The position numbers and the translations under genes are program-made. Positions 1 through 8,928 of a DNA stretch of 64,000 bases are shown here, piece after piece. The notes beneath the pieces were generated by a model. The model was not told where the DNA came from, did no database searches, and saw only the letters and a list, made by a program, of their open reading frames with translations. How positions within the stretch are numbered: position 1 is the first letter of the stretch; each line of letters starts with the position of its first letter. This DNA comes from Clostridiaceae bacterium (GTDB lineage Bacteria > Bacillota > Clostridia > Tissierellales > Sporanaerobacteraceae): positions 1-64,000 of the forward strand of contig JAHXQP010000011.1 of assembly GCA_019391515.1 (NCBI GenBank), read 5' to 3'.

Positions 1-141
1 GCATTAGGAGCAGAAGGAGTAGGTAAAGATGTAGACATGGTAGTAGGAAATGGGTATACTAAAGGTCATGCAGAAATTTCACTACAAATCATGAGAGAAT
101 CAAAAGCACTAAGAGACATCTTTGAAAAACTATATGCTTAA
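1..141 (+). CDS. kdd: L-erythro-3,5-diaminohexanoate dehydrogenase, C-terminal fragment
   Basis: The window opens inside a gene: the first 47 codons, ending in TAA, are in frame and contain the phrase VVGNGYTKGH followed by an amphipathic tail ending KLYA. This resembles the C-terminus of 3,5-diaminohexanoate dehydrogenase, which oxidatively deaminates the product of lysine 5,6-aminomutase with NAD(P)+. The position directly before kamA, with a 91-base gap and no terminator, matches lysine-fermentation clusters of anaerobes. Only about one seventh of the protein is visible, so the name rests mostly on context. A different dehydrogenase of the same cluster is the main alternative. Confidence 0.6.
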   Translation, partial: ALGAEGVGKDVDMVVGNGYTKGHAEISLQIMRESKALRDIFEKLYA

Positions 142-232
142 AGTAAACTCTAAGTTAACTTAAATATTATATTAATGTTGACTTAAATAAATATATTTAA
201 ATTCACATAATAAAAAAGGAGGATTTTTTAAG

Positions 233-1495
233 ATGAGATCATATAAAGATATTGAACTTTGGAAAGATGTTACAGAAGAACAATGGAACGACTGGCATTG
301 GCAAGTACAAAATAGAATCAATGATGTAGAAGATCTAAAGAAAGTTATTAACTTAACTGATCAAGAAGCAAAAGATATTGGAGAAGTATTAAAGAAATTT
401 AGAATGGGTATTACTCCATACTATGCTTCATTAATGGACCCAGAAGATCCAAACTGTCCAGTTAGAAAACAAGCAGTTCCAACTATAATGGAAACTCATG
501 CTGGATTTGGTGATATGGAAGACCCACTACACGAAGATGCAGATTCACCAGTACCAGGACTTACTCATAGATATCCAGATAGAGTACTTTTCTTAATAAC
601 AGACCAATGTTCAATGTATTGTAGACATTGTACAAGAAGAAGATTCGCTGGACAAAATGACTCTGGAGTACCAATGGAAAGAATCGATGCTTGTATAGAA
701 TATATCAGAAATTCTCCTGAAGTAAGAGATGTATTACTTTCAGGTGGAGACTGCTTATTAGTAGAAGATGATAAATTAGAATACATCTTCAAGAAATTAA
801 GAGAAATCCCACACGTTGAAATAGTTAGATTGGGTTCACGTACACCAGTAGTTATGCCTATGAGAATTACAGATGATTTAGTAAATATGCTTAAAAAATA
901 TCATCCAGTTTGGTTAAATACACACTTCAACCATCCAAAAGAATTTACTCCTGAAGCAGCAGAAGCTTGTAGGAAATTAGCAGATGCTGGTATTCCACTA
1001 GGAAACCAAACTGTACTTCTAAGAGGAGTTAACGACTGTCCAAATACTATGTTAGAATTAATGCATGGATTAGTTAAGATGAGAGTAAGACCTTACTACA
1101 TCTACCAATGTGACTTATCCATGGGTATTGAACACTTTAGAACTAAAGTTTCAAAAGGATTAGAAATCATGGAATCATTAAGAGGACATACTTCAGGATA
1201 TGCAGTACCAACATTTGTTGTTGACGCTCCAGGTGGAGGAGGAAAAACTCCAGTTATGCCACAATACCTAATCAGTATGTCACCATCAAAAGTTGTATTA
1301 AGAAACTTTGAAGGTGTTATTACAACTTATACAGAACCACAATATATAGAAGAAGAATGTAACTGTGAAGCATGTAGAAAAGAAAAAGAACAATATTCTA
1401 CTGGAGTAGCAGGATTATTCGAAGGTAAAGATGTAAAAGTATTAGAACCTACAAGATTATTAAGAAGAGAAAGAGCAGAAAAAAGAAATAAGTAA
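233..1495 (+). CDS. kamA: L-lysine 2,3-aminomutase
   Basis: The 420-residue enzyme moves the alpha-amino group of L-lysine to C3, giving L-beta-lysine, the first step of lysine fermentation. It is a cytoplasmic radical-SAM, PLP-dependent enzyme. The radical-SAM cluster motif CSMYCRHC supplies Cys126, Cys130 and Cys133. The stretch GGGGKTP carries Lys338, the expected Schiff-base lysine for PLP; both sites sit one residue later than in the classic clostridial enzyme. Length matches the family (about 416). Further cysteines near the C-terminus (CNCEAC) fit the zinc-binding tail of the family. A strong SD (AAAGGAGG) precedes the ATG. It heads the kamABCDE run and is probably co-transcribed with the upstream dehydrogenase gene. 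Confidence 0.97.
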   Translation: MRSYKDIELWKDVTEEQWNDWHWQVQNRINDVEDLKKVINLTDQEAKDIGEVLKKFRMGITPYYASLMDPEDPNCPVRKQAVPTIMETHAGFGDMEDPLHEDADSPVPGLTHRYPDRVLFLITDQCSMYCRHCTRRRFAGQNDSGVPMERIDACIEYIRNSPEVRDVLLSGGDCLLVEDDKLEYIFKKLREIPHVEIVRLGSRTPVVMPMRITDDLVNMLKKYHPVWLNTHFNHPKEFTPEAAEACRKLADAGIPLGNQTVLLRGVNDCPNTMLELMHGLVKMRVRPYYIYQCDLSMGIEHFRTKVSKGLEIMESLRGHTSGYAVPTFVVDAPGGGGKTPVMPQYLISMSPSKVVLRNFEGVITTYTEPQYIEEECNCEACRKEKEQYSTGVAGLFEGKDVKVLEPTRLLRRERAEKRNK

Positions 1496-1546
1496 TTAAT
1501 AAATAGTCAGTTAATTGATTTCAAATAGAAAGAAGGGGTGTTCTAA

Positions 1547-2581
1547 TTGTCTTTATTAAAGCTGATAAGAGGAAAGTATGAAACTGTATCTATAGTAGGA
1601 ATGGCTAAAAACGTAGGAAAAACTATGACATTGAACCATCTTATAGGAGAAGCTATAGATGAATCGGTAGTAGTTGGAATTACGTCTATAGGTAGGGACG
1701 GGGAAAGTTTAGACCTAGTAACTGAAACGGAAAAACCAAAGATATTTGTTGAAGAAGGGACTTTGGTTGCAACTACTTCAGATATGCTTCTTTTAGGGGA
1801 TGCAAAAATAGAGATTATCAGCGTAACAGACTATAGAACCCCCCTTGGTTCTATAATCATTGGACGTGTAAAGGATAGCGGATATGTTCAAATAGGAGGT
1901 CCCCAAACTGTAAAAGAGACTAGAGAAGTTGCCAATATAATGTTAGAACTTGGGGCGGAATTTGTAATAATTGATGGAGCCCTAGATAGGATATCCTCAG
2001 CAGCCCCCTCTGTTTCGGAAGGAACTATCCTGTCTACAGGTGCTACATTGAGCAGAAATGTAAATAAAGTTATAGAAGAAACACTACATGTAGTGAACCT
2101 TTTAAAATTACCAGAAATTAAAGATGAAAAAGCAAGACCTTTAATTGAAGAGATAATTGGGTCTGGGAAAGTTTGCTTAATAAACGAAGACTATGAAATA
2201 CAACCATTAAAAGTGAGAACGGCTTTAAGTTGTGGTAATATCATTGGAGATCATATAAGTGAAGATACTAAATACGTAGTAGTATCTGGCTCTCTAGTGA
2301 AAAACACAATAGAAGACATGATTAAAACTACAAGAAAATATAAAGATGTAAAGATAATAATAAGTGACGGTACTAAAGTATTTATTAAACCAAAAGACTG
2401 GCTTAGATTTCAGCGATACGGTGTTAAAATAGAAGTATTGAACAGTATAGAGCTTGTAGCTATTACAACAAACCCTTATGCTCCTCAAGGATATTATTTT
2501 GATCCAAGGGAATTTTTAGAAAAAATGAAAGGCTACGTAAAAGAAGTACCAGTCATAGACGTAGTTCTTGGTGGTGAATAA
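1547..2581 (+). CDS. kamB: KamB, lysine 5,6-aminomutase partner/reactivase subunit
   Basis: This 344-residue protein has a P-loop near the N-terminus (GMAKNVGKT, residues 18-26), so it should bind a nucleotide. Its place between kamA and the MutS-like kamC is the standard arrangement in lysine fermenters, where KamB and KamC are annotated as the reactivating factor that exchanges damaged cobalamin on lysine 5,6-aminomutase. That role is taken from the family, not visible here. The start is TTG at 1547, preceded by a good SD (AGAAGGGG). The reading frame ends two bases before the kamC ATG, so the pair is translationally coupled. Confidence 0.88.
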   Translation: MSLLKLIRGKYETVSIVGMAKNVGKTMTLNHLIGEAIDESVVVGITSIGRDGESLDLVTETEKPKIFVEEGTLVATTSDMLLLGDAKIEIISVTDYRTPLGSIIIGRVKDSGYVQIGGPQTVKETREVANIMLELGAEFVIIDGALDRISSAAPSVSEGTILSTGATLSRNVNKVIEETLHVVNLLKLPEIKDEKARPLIEEIIGSGKVCLINEDYEIQPLKVRTALSCGNIIGDHISEDTKYVVVSGSLVKNTIEDMIKTTRKYKDVKIIISDGTKVFIKPKDWLRFQRYGVKIEVLNSIELVAITTNPYAPQGYYFDPREFLEKMKGYVKEVPVIDVVLGGE

Positions 2582-2582
2582 T

Positions 2583-4214
2583 ATGGAATTTATGAATGAA
2601 TTGACAAGAAAAAGTTTGGACTTTGATTATGTGTTGAGCAGGATAAAGACATATACCCCTTATGGCAAAGGATATAAGGAAAATATGAGACCTTATTTAC
2701 CTGGTGAAGAAGAAAGGCTAGAAGAGGAGCTACAAAGAATAGAACAATTTTTAAAATATGCAAAAGATCATGACTTTTCAAGAGAAATAAATGATATATT
2801 TGCACATGTAAAAGATTTAAGAACTTCAGTTAGAAGGACTATGGAAGGCTGTGTTCTATCTGAAGTAGAGTTATTTGAAATCAAAACTTTTCTTTTCTTA
2901 ATAAGGGATTTAGATAAAATTTTGAAAGAGTACGGAATGGATAATTGGAACGATATAGAAATAGAGCCTGTAGAAAAGTTAGAAAAATTATTAGATCCAG
3001 ATGATACAAAGATTGCTACGTTTTATATATATGATTCTTATTCTAAAAAACTTAAAAACATAAGAAAAGAAAAAAAAGATGTAGATAGAGAAATAAAAAA
3101 AATAAAAAAAGAAATAAAAGATAAGGTTAAAGAAGATTTAAATATGAGATTTCATCCAGATGGTTCTATAGTTGTCCCTAAAGAGAATCAAAGTGTGTTA
3201 GAAAAAATTGACACTAACCCCTATTTGACTTATGTTTCGGAAACCTATATGAACGTGAAGTTTACTATAAAATCAACGGAAGAAATTTCTGATTTAGAGA
3301 GAAAACTTTTTAATCTCAAAGAAAGAGAAGAAGAAGAAGAGTACAAGGTGCGTGAAGAAATAAGTAAGCAAATAGCTAGTTCTAGAAAAAAACTTTTTAG
3401 AAATATGGCTAGTATTGGTAAACTGGATTTTATCCTAGGAAAAGCTCAGTTTGCTATAGAGACTAATGCAGTTAAGCCAGAGATTGTAAAGGAACATTGT
3501 TTAATCATTAAAGAAGGCAGACATCCAAAAGTAGAAGAATTTTTAAATAAAAAGGAATTAGAATTCACTCCAATATCTATAGATTTACAAGAAGGTGCTG
3601 CTTGTATTACAGGAGCTAATATGGGTGGGAAAACTGTTAGTTTAAGACTAGTAGGACTTCTTGCAGCAATGGCCCAACATGGTTTATTTGTACCAGCAAA
3701 TAGTATGAAACTCGGACTAAGTAACTTTATATGTACATCTATAGGAGACATGCAATCTACAGATAAGGGTCTTAGTACCTTTGGTGGAGAAATAAAATTG
3801 GTCCAAGAAGCTATAGAGATAGCTCATAAAAAAGGGATTATCCTTATAGATGAACTGGCTCGTGGAACCAATCCACAAGAAGGATATGCTATATCCAAAG
3901 CACTTATAAAATTTTTAAAAGATAAAAATTCAATAACATTAGTAACAACACATTATGATAATATTGCAGATATGGAAGGAGTAGCCCATCTTCAAGTAGT
4001 AGGGCTTTCAGATATAGAGTTTGAAGAACTTAACGAAGAATTGAAGGATAAAGAGTTAGATAAAATGGATATAATAAATAGATATATGGATTATAGACTG
4101 GTAGAAGTAAAAAGTAAAAAAGAAGTTCCAAAGGATGCACTAAATATTGCAAGACTGATGGGACTAGATGAAAAAATTATATTTGAAGCAGAAAATATAT
4201 TAGAAGAAAAATAA
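2583..4214 (+). CDS. kamC: KamC, MutS-like ATPase, lysine 5,6-aminomutase reactivase
   Basis: The 543-residue protein is related to the MutS ATPase domain but lacks mismatch-recognition domains. It has a charged helical middle (Lys/Glu-rich, about residues 140-190 and 235-285), a Walker A of the MutS type (GANMGGKT, residues 344-351), a Walker B region (IILIDELARGTNP) and a threonine-histidine switch (VTTHYDN). I chose the ATG at 2583, which directly follows the kamB stop and has GGTGG upstream. An in-frame TTG five codons earlier overlaps kamB and is less likely. The family role is ATP-dependent reactivation of the B12 aminomutase encoded by the next two genes. Despite the homology it should not be annotated as a DNA repair gene. 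Confidence 0.88.
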   Translation: MEFMNELTRKSLDFDYVLSRIKTYTPYGKGYKENMRPYLPGEEERLEEELQRIEQFLKYAKDHDFSREINDIFAHVKDLRTSVRRTMEGCVLSEVELFEIKTFLFLIRDLDKILKEYGMDNWNDIEIEPVEKLEKLLDPDDTKIATFYIYDSYSKKLKNIRKEKKDVDREIKKIKKEIKDKVKEDLNMRFHPDGSIVVPKENQSVLEKIDTNPYLTYVSETYMNVKFTIKSTEEISDLERKLFNLKEREEEEEYKVREEISKQIASSRKKLFRNMASIGKLDFILGKAQFAIETNAVKPEIVKEHCLIIKEGRHPKVEEFLNKKELEFTPISIDLQEGAACITGANMGGKTVSLRLVGLLAAMAQHGLFVPANSMKLGLSNFICTSIGDMQSTDKGLSTFGGEIKLVQEAIEIAHKKGIILIDELARGTNPQEGYAISKALIKFLKDKNSITLVTTHYDNIADMEGVAHLQVVGLSDIEFEELNEELKDKELDKMDIINRYMDYRLVEVKSKKEVPKDALNIARLMGLDEKIIFEAENILEEK

Positions 4215-4228
4215 AGGAGGTAGATATT

Positions 4229-5785
4229 GTGGAAAGCAAATTAAATCTTGATCCAAAAATAATTGACAGTGCTAGAACAGCAGCTGCAAATATTGCAGAT
4301 GATGTTCAAGACTTTATAGATGCACATACTACTACAGCTACAGAAAGAACAGTTACAAGACTTCTTGGAGTTGATGGAGTTGACGAAATTGAAAAACCAC
4401 TACCAAACGTATTGGTAGACAACATAAAAGAAGGTGGCGGATTACCAAGAGGAGCATCATTCTGGATTGGAAATGCTATCGTTCAAACAGGAGATGATCC
4501 ACAAACTATAGCAGAAAAAATCTCAAGAGGCGAATTAGATATAACTAGATTAGAAATAGCTAGTGAAGAAAAAATTAGAGAAGCTATTTATCCAATAGCA
4601 GAAAAATATGTAGCAAAAATTAAAGCTAATAGAGATAAAAGAAATGAATATTTAAATACAATAGGTGAAGGTGAAAAACCTTATATCTATGTTATAGTTG
4701 CTACAGGAAATATCTACGAAGACATAATCCAAGCTAAAGCAGCAGCAAAACAAGGTGCAGATGTTATAGCTGTTATTAGAACTACAGGTCAAAGTTTACT
4801 TGACTATGTTCCTTATGGTCCAACAACAGAAGGATTTGGTGGAACTTATGCAACACAAGAAAACTTTAGACTAATGAGAAAAGCATTAGACGAAGTAGGA
4901 GAAGAAGTAGGAAGATACATTAGACTTTGTAACTATTGTTCAGGACTTTGTATGCCAGAAATTGCAGCTATGGGAGCAATGGAAAGACTAGACATGATGT
5001 TAAATGACGCTCTTTATGGAATACTATTTAGAGATATCAACATGCAAAGAACATTAGTTGACCAATACTTCTCAAGAGTTATAAACGGCTATGCAGGAAT
5101 TATTATAAACACTGGTGAAGATAACTATCTAACTACAGATGATGCAGTAGAAGCAGCTCATACTGTACTTGCTAGTCAATTTATAAATGAACAATTTGCA
5201 TTAAAAGCAGGACTTCCAGAAGAACAAATGGGACTTGGTCATGCATTTGAAATGGACCCAGATGTAGAAAATGGATTCTTATATGAACTTTCACAAGCTC
5301 AAATGGCGAGAGAAATATTCCCTAATGCACCATTAAAATACATGCCTCCAACTAAATTTATGACAGGTAATATATTCAAAGGACATGTACAAGACGCATT
5401 ATTCAATATGATATCTATAATGACTAACCAAGGAATTCAACTTCTTGGAATGCTTACTGAAGCAATCCATACTCCACATTTACATGATAGATTCTTATCA
5501 ATCGAAAATGCAGAGTATATCTTTAACAATGCTAGAGATTTAGGAAATGAAATCACATTTAAAGATGGTGGAATCATTCACAAGAGAGCACAAAAAGTAT
5601 TAGGAGATGCAGAAGAGCTTCTAAGACAAATTGAAAAAGAAGGATTATTCCCAACTATTGAAAAAGGTAAATTTGGTGGAGTTAAGAGAGCTAGAGATGG
5701 CGGAAAAGGACTTGAAGGTGTAGCTAAAAAAGATGAAGGATACTTTAACCCATTCATTGAACTAATGCTTGGAGGTGAAAGATAA
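4229..5785 (+). CDS. kamD: Lysine 5,6-aminomutase alpha subunit
   Basis: The 518-residue subunit forms, with KamE, the adenosylcobalamin- and PLP-dependent lysine 5,6-aminomutase. This enzyme converts beta-lysine to 3,5-diaminohexanoate (and D-lysine to 2,5-diaminohexanoate). Length and sequence match the TIM-barrel alpha subunit, including the conserved segment RLCNYCSGLCMPEIAAMGA near residues 230-250. Translation starts at GTG 4229, with a strong SD (AAAGGAGG) eight bases before it. The stop codon overlaps the kamE ATG by one base, which fits equimolar synthesis of the two subunits. Confidence 0.96.
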   Translation: MESKLNLDPKIIDSARTAAANIADDVQDFIDAHTTTATERTVTRLLGVDGVDEIEKPLPNVLVDNIKEGGGLPRGASFWIGNAIVQTGDDPQTIAEKISRGELDITRLEIASEEKIREAIYPIAEKYVAKIKANRDKRNEYLNTIGEGEKPYIYVIVATGNIYEDIIQAKAAAKQGADVIAVIRTTGQSLLDYVPYGPTTEGFGGTYATQENFRLMRKALDEVGEEVGRYIRLCNYCSGLCMPEIAAMGAMERLDMMLNDALYGILFRDINMQRTLVDQYFSRVINGYAGIIINTGEDNYLTTDDAVEAAHTVLASQFINEQFALKAGLPEEQMGLGHAFEMDPDVENGFLYELSQAQMAREIFPNAPLKYMPPTKFMTGNIFKGHVQDALFNMISIMTNQGIQLLGMLTEAIHTPHLHDRFLSIENAEYIFNNARDLGNEITFKDGGIIHKRAQKVLGDAEELLRQIEKEGLFPTIEKGKFGGVKRARDGGKGLEGVAKKDEGYFNPFIELMLGGER

Positions 5786-6549
5786 TGGCAATAATAGAAA
5801 CTGAAAAAGTGGATTTAACAAAAGTAAAACCTTATGGGGATACAATGAACGACGGAATGATGCAACTTGGATTTACATTGCCAGTACCAGACGGAGACGA
5901 AGCAGTTGAAGCAGCAAAACAATTATTAAAGAAAATGGGATTAAACGAACCAAGTGTAGTTTATCACAAAGATTTAGGCATAGGATATACTTACTTTGTA
6001 GCTTACGGAAAATGTCAACATACTGTTGACTATTCAAAGATAGAAGTACCAAAAGTTGAAGTAGATACTATGAGTAAAGAAGAAGTACAAGAATATATAG
6101 CAGAAAATATAAAAAGAGAAGTAGTAGTAGTAGGAGCTTGTACAGGTACAGATGCTCATACAGTAGGTATAGACGCTATTATGAACATGAAAGGCTATGC
6201 AGGCCATTTCGGACTTGAAAGATATGAAGGAATGGAAGCAGTAAATATGGGAAGCCAAGTACCTAATGAAGAATTAGTAGCAAAAGCAATAGAATTAAAT
6301 GCAGATGCAATATTAGTTTCCCAAGTAGTAACTCAAAAAGACGTTCATATACCAAATTTAACAGAATTAGTTGAACTATTAGAAGCAGAAGGATTAAGAG
6401 ATAAAATAGTTCTTTGCTGTGGTGGACCAAGACTAAGCCATGAATTAGCAAAAGAACTTGGTTATGATGCAGGATTTGGAACAGGAAGCTTTGCAGAAGA
6501 CGTGGCTAGCTTTATAGTTACAGAAATAGTTAACAGAGACCTTATATAA
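5785..6549 (+). CDS. kamE: Lysine 5,6-aminomutase beta subunit
   Basis: The 254-residue subunit carries the Rossmann-type cobalamin-binding domain. The base-off/His-on motif DxHxxG is present (Asp123, His125), and the PLP lysine of the family corresponds to Lys136. Both are shifted by eight residues from the classic clostridial enzyme (His133, Lys144), which agrees with its shorter length. The ATG overlaps the kamD stop (TAATG). It is the last gene of the operon, and two hairpins follow within 110 bases. Confidence 0.96.
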   Translation: MAIIETEKVDLTKVKPYGDTMNDGMMQLGFTLPVPDGDEAVEAAKQLLKKMGLNEPSVVYHKDLGIGYTYFVAYGKCQHTVDYSKIEVPKVEVDTMSKEEVQEYIAENIKREVVVVGACTGTDAHTVGIDAIMNMKGYAGHFGLERYEGMEAVNMGSQVPNEELVAKAIELNADAILVSQVVTQKDVHIPNLTELVELLEAEGLRDKIVLCCGGPRLSHELAKELGYDAGFGTGSFAEDVASFIVTEIVNRDLI

Positions 6550-6572
6550 GACTATAACAATATAAAATATTA

Positions 6573-6610
6573 AAAAAATGGATAGACGTCCGGAAGTTTA
6601 TCCATTTTTT
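6573..6610 (+). terminator. Terminator of the lysine operon
   Basis: A 12-bp stem (AAAAAATGGATA / TATCCATTTTTT) with a 14-base loop ends in six T. It lies 24 bases after the kamE stop. Confidence 0.85.
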
Positions 6611-6612
6611 AA

Positions 6613-6660
6613 AAATCAGGAGAGGACAGTATTTTAATATACTTTTGCCTCTCCTGATTT
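6613..6660 (+). terminator. Second hairpin between kam and suf operons
   Basis: A 13-bp perfect stem (AAATCAGGAGAGG / CCTCTCCTGATTT) is separated by a 22-base AT-rich loop. It follows the first hairpin directly and precedes the suf promoter, so it probably acts as a back-up terminator insulating suf from kam. Its T tract is interrupted. Confidence 0.65.
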
Positions 6661-6672
6661 TATTTTATATAG

Positions 6673-6700
6673 TTGACTTTTTAGGTAGTAGATATATAAT
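6673..6700 (+). promoter_or_regulatory. Sigma-70 promoter of the suf operon
   Basis: The -35 TTGACT (6673-6678) and the perfect -10 TATAAT (6695-6700) are 16 bp apart. Transcription should start near 6707, about 37 bases before the sufC ATG. Confidence 0.8.
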
Positions 6701-6706
6701 GTTATT

Positions 6707-6725
6707 AATAATGAAAATCATTATC
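6707..6725 (+). promoter_or_regulatory. Fur-box-like operator of suf
   Basis: AATAATGAAAATCATTATC matches the 19-bp Fur consensus at 17 of 19 positions and lies at the expected transcription start, where a bound repressor would block RNA polymerase. This suggests iron-dependent repression of Fe-S cluster assembly. It is inferred from sequence only; no fur gene is in the window. Confidence 0.65.
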
Positions 6726-6743
6726 AAATGGAAGGAGATAGTT

Positions 6744-7487
6744 ATGAATAATGATCTACTATTAAAAATAGATGAATTGAAAGTTTCAATAGGAGATAGA
6801 AATATATTAAAAGGACTTAATCTAGAAATAAATGAAGGGGAAACCCATATAATAATGGGGCCAAATGGAGCAGGAAAATCTACTCTTGGCAATGTATTGA
6901 TGGGACATCCAGAATATAAGATAGATAGTGGAAATATTTATTTTAATGGTGAAGACATAAATGGGCTTTCAGTAGATGAGAGGGCTAAAAGAGGATTATT
7001 CCTTTCTTTTCAATATCCAGAAGAAATTTCAGGAGTGACGGTAGAAAATTTTTTAAGGACTTCAAAAATGGCTGTTACAGGGGAGAATGTACCGATATTG
7101 GAATTTCAAAAACAGCTTAAAGAAAAAATGGACTTATTACAAATTCCAGAAGAATATAAAGAAAGGTATTTAAATGTAGGATTTTCAGGAGGAGAAAAGA
7201 AAAAGAATGAAATACTTCAGATGGCTATTCTAGATCCTAAATTGGCTATATTAGATGAAACTGATTCTGGATTAGATGTAGATGCTATAAAGGTTATATA
7301 TGAAGGTATAAAGATTTTAAAAGAGGGGAAAAAATCTTTCTTGGTTATAACCCATTATAATAAGATATTAGATTATTTAGCTCCTGATTTTGTTCATATA
7401 TTGGTAGATGGAAAGATAGTTGAAACAGGAAGTGCAGACCTTGCCAATAGGATAGAAGAATTAGGTTATGAAAACTTCAAGAAGTAA
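6744..7487 (+). CDS. sufC: Fe-S cluster assembly ATPase SufC
   Basis: This 247-residue ABC-type ATPase powers the SufBCD scaffold that builds Fe-S clusters in the cytoplasm. It shows Walker A GPNGAGKST (about residues 38-46), signature FSGGEKKKNE and Walker B LAILDETDSGLD, all typical of SufC. I chose the ATG at 6744 because GGAG stands seven bases before it and the promoter and Fur box lie immediately upstream. An in-frame ATG 33 codons further up would precede the promoter. It is the first gene of sufCBDSU. Confidence 0.95.
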   Translation: MNNDLLLKIDELKVSIGDRNILKGLNLEINEGETHIIMGPNGAGKSTLGNVLMGHPEYKIDSGNIYFNGEDINGLSVDERAKRGLFLSFQYPEEISGVTVENFLRTSKMAVTGENVPILEFQKQLKEKMDLLQIPEEYKERYLNVGFSGGEKKKNEILQMAILDPKLAILDETDSGLDVDAIKVIYEGIKILKEGKKSFLVITHYNKILDYLAPDFVHILVDGKIVETGSADLANRIEELGYENFKK

Positions 7488-7508
7488 TTTGAAGGAGGAG
7501 AGATAATA

Positions 7509-8918
7509 ATGAAATCTAGGAAGAAGACTTATGTAGAGGACATAGATAGGACTATTTATGATATATCTAATAAAGAGAGGCATAGATTTGCAACTATAAA
7601 AGGTTTAAATGAAAGTATAATAAAAGAAATATCTAAAGAGAAAGATGAACCTAAATGGATGTTAGATCTTAGATTGAATTCTTTAGAAATATATAATAGT
7701 AAGCCTGTACCTACTTGGGGACCAAATCTTTCTGAACTTGATTTGGATAATATAGTCCACTATATCAGACCAGATACAGATATGAGCCATAGTTGGGAGG
7801 AAGTACCAGAAGACATAAAGGATACCTTTGAAAGACTTGGAATACCTCAAGCAGAAAGAGAATCCTTAGCAGGTGTAGGTGCTCAATATGATTCAGAAGT
7901 TGTCTATCACAATACTAAAGAAGAACTAACTAGACAAGGTGTAGTATACCTTGATATGGAAACTGCTGTTAAAGAGTATGAAGATATAGTGAAGAAATAT
8001 TTCATGACTCTAATACCCCCATCATACCATAAGTATGCTGCCTTGCACGGTGCAGTATGGTCTGGTGGTTCTTTTGTATATGTACCAAAGGGTGTAAAAG
8101 TAGATATACCTATTCAATCTTATTTTAGGCTTAATGCAAAAGGGGCAGGCCAGTTTGAACATACATTGATTATAGTAGATGAATGTGCAGAACTCCATTT
8201 CATAGAAGGTTGTTCAGCACCAGTGTACAATGTTCAAAATGTCCATGCTGGAGCAGTAGAGTTATTTATAAAAAAGGGTGCCAAACTTAGATATTCTACA
8301 ATAGAAAATTGGTCAAAAAACATGTACAATCTCAATACTAAGAGAGCACTAGTTGAAGAAGAAGGAACAATAGAATGGGTATCTGGTTCTTTTGGTTCCA
8401 GAATATCTATGCTATATCCTATGAGTATTTTGAAAGGAAGAAGAGCTAAATCAGAATTTACAGGAGTGACTTTTGCAGGTGAAGGTCAGATATTAGATAC
8501 TGGAGCAAAAGTATTATTAGCAGCCCCCGAAACTTCTTGCATTATAAATTCAAAGTCCATATCAAAATCAGGAGGAGTTGCAATGTATAGAGGACTTCTT
8601 CAAGCAACCAAAGAAGCCAGTGGAGCTAAAGCTGCAGTGAACTGCGAGTCATTAATGTTAGATAATGATTCAAAATCAGATACTCTCCCTATTATGGAAT
8701 TTAAAAATGACAATATAGATATAGGACATGAAGCAAAAATTGGAAGGATACCTGACGAAAGTATATTCTATCTTATGAGTAGAGGAATGAGTGAAGAAGA
8801 GGCTAAGGCCATGATAGTAAGGGGATTTGTAGAACCTATTACAAAAGAGTTGCCTCTAGAATATGCTGTAGAACTAAACAACCTTATAGATATTGAATTA
8901 GAAGGCACAATAGATTAG
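7509..8918 (+). CDS. sufB: Fe-S cluster scaffold protein SufB
   Basis: The 469-residue protein has full family length and the beta-helix core of SufB, including the conserved stretch HGAVWSGGSFVYVPKGV near residues 180-200 and the C-terminal SRGMSEEEAKAMIVRGF helix. SufB is the main scaffold on which the nascent cluster forms, in a SufBC2D complex. A strong SD (GAAGGAGGAGA) stands before the ATG, 21 bases after sufC. Confidence 0.95.
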   Translation: MKSRKKTYVEDIDRTIYDISNKERHRFATIKGLNESIIKEISKEKDEPKWMLDLRLNSLEIYNSKPVPTWGPNLSELDLDNIVHYIRPDTDMSHSWEEVPEDIKDTFERLGIPQAERESLAGVGAQYDSEVVYHNTKEELTRQGVVYLDMETAVKEYEDIVKKYFMTLIPPSYHKYAALHGAVWSGGSFVYVPKGVKVDIPIQSYFRLNAKGAGQFEHTLIIVDECAELHFIEGCSAPVYNVQNVHAGAVELFIKKGAKLRYSTIENWSKNMYNLNTKRALVEEEGTIEWVSGSFGSRISMLYPMSILKGRRAKSEFTGVTFAGEGQILDTGAKVLLAAPETSCIINSKSISKSGGVAMYRGLLQATKEASGAKAAVNCESLMLDNDSKSDTLPIMEFKNDNIDIGHEAKIGRIPDESIFYLMSRGMSEEEAKAMIVRGFVEPITKELPLEYAVELNNLIDIELEGTID

Positions 8919-8928
8919 GAGGATTAAT

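Noticed and set aside
2583-4214. MutS2-like DNA repair gene
   Set aside because: The ATPase domain is MutS-like, but there are no mismatch or Smr domains and the gene is locked into the kam operon, so KamC is the better call.
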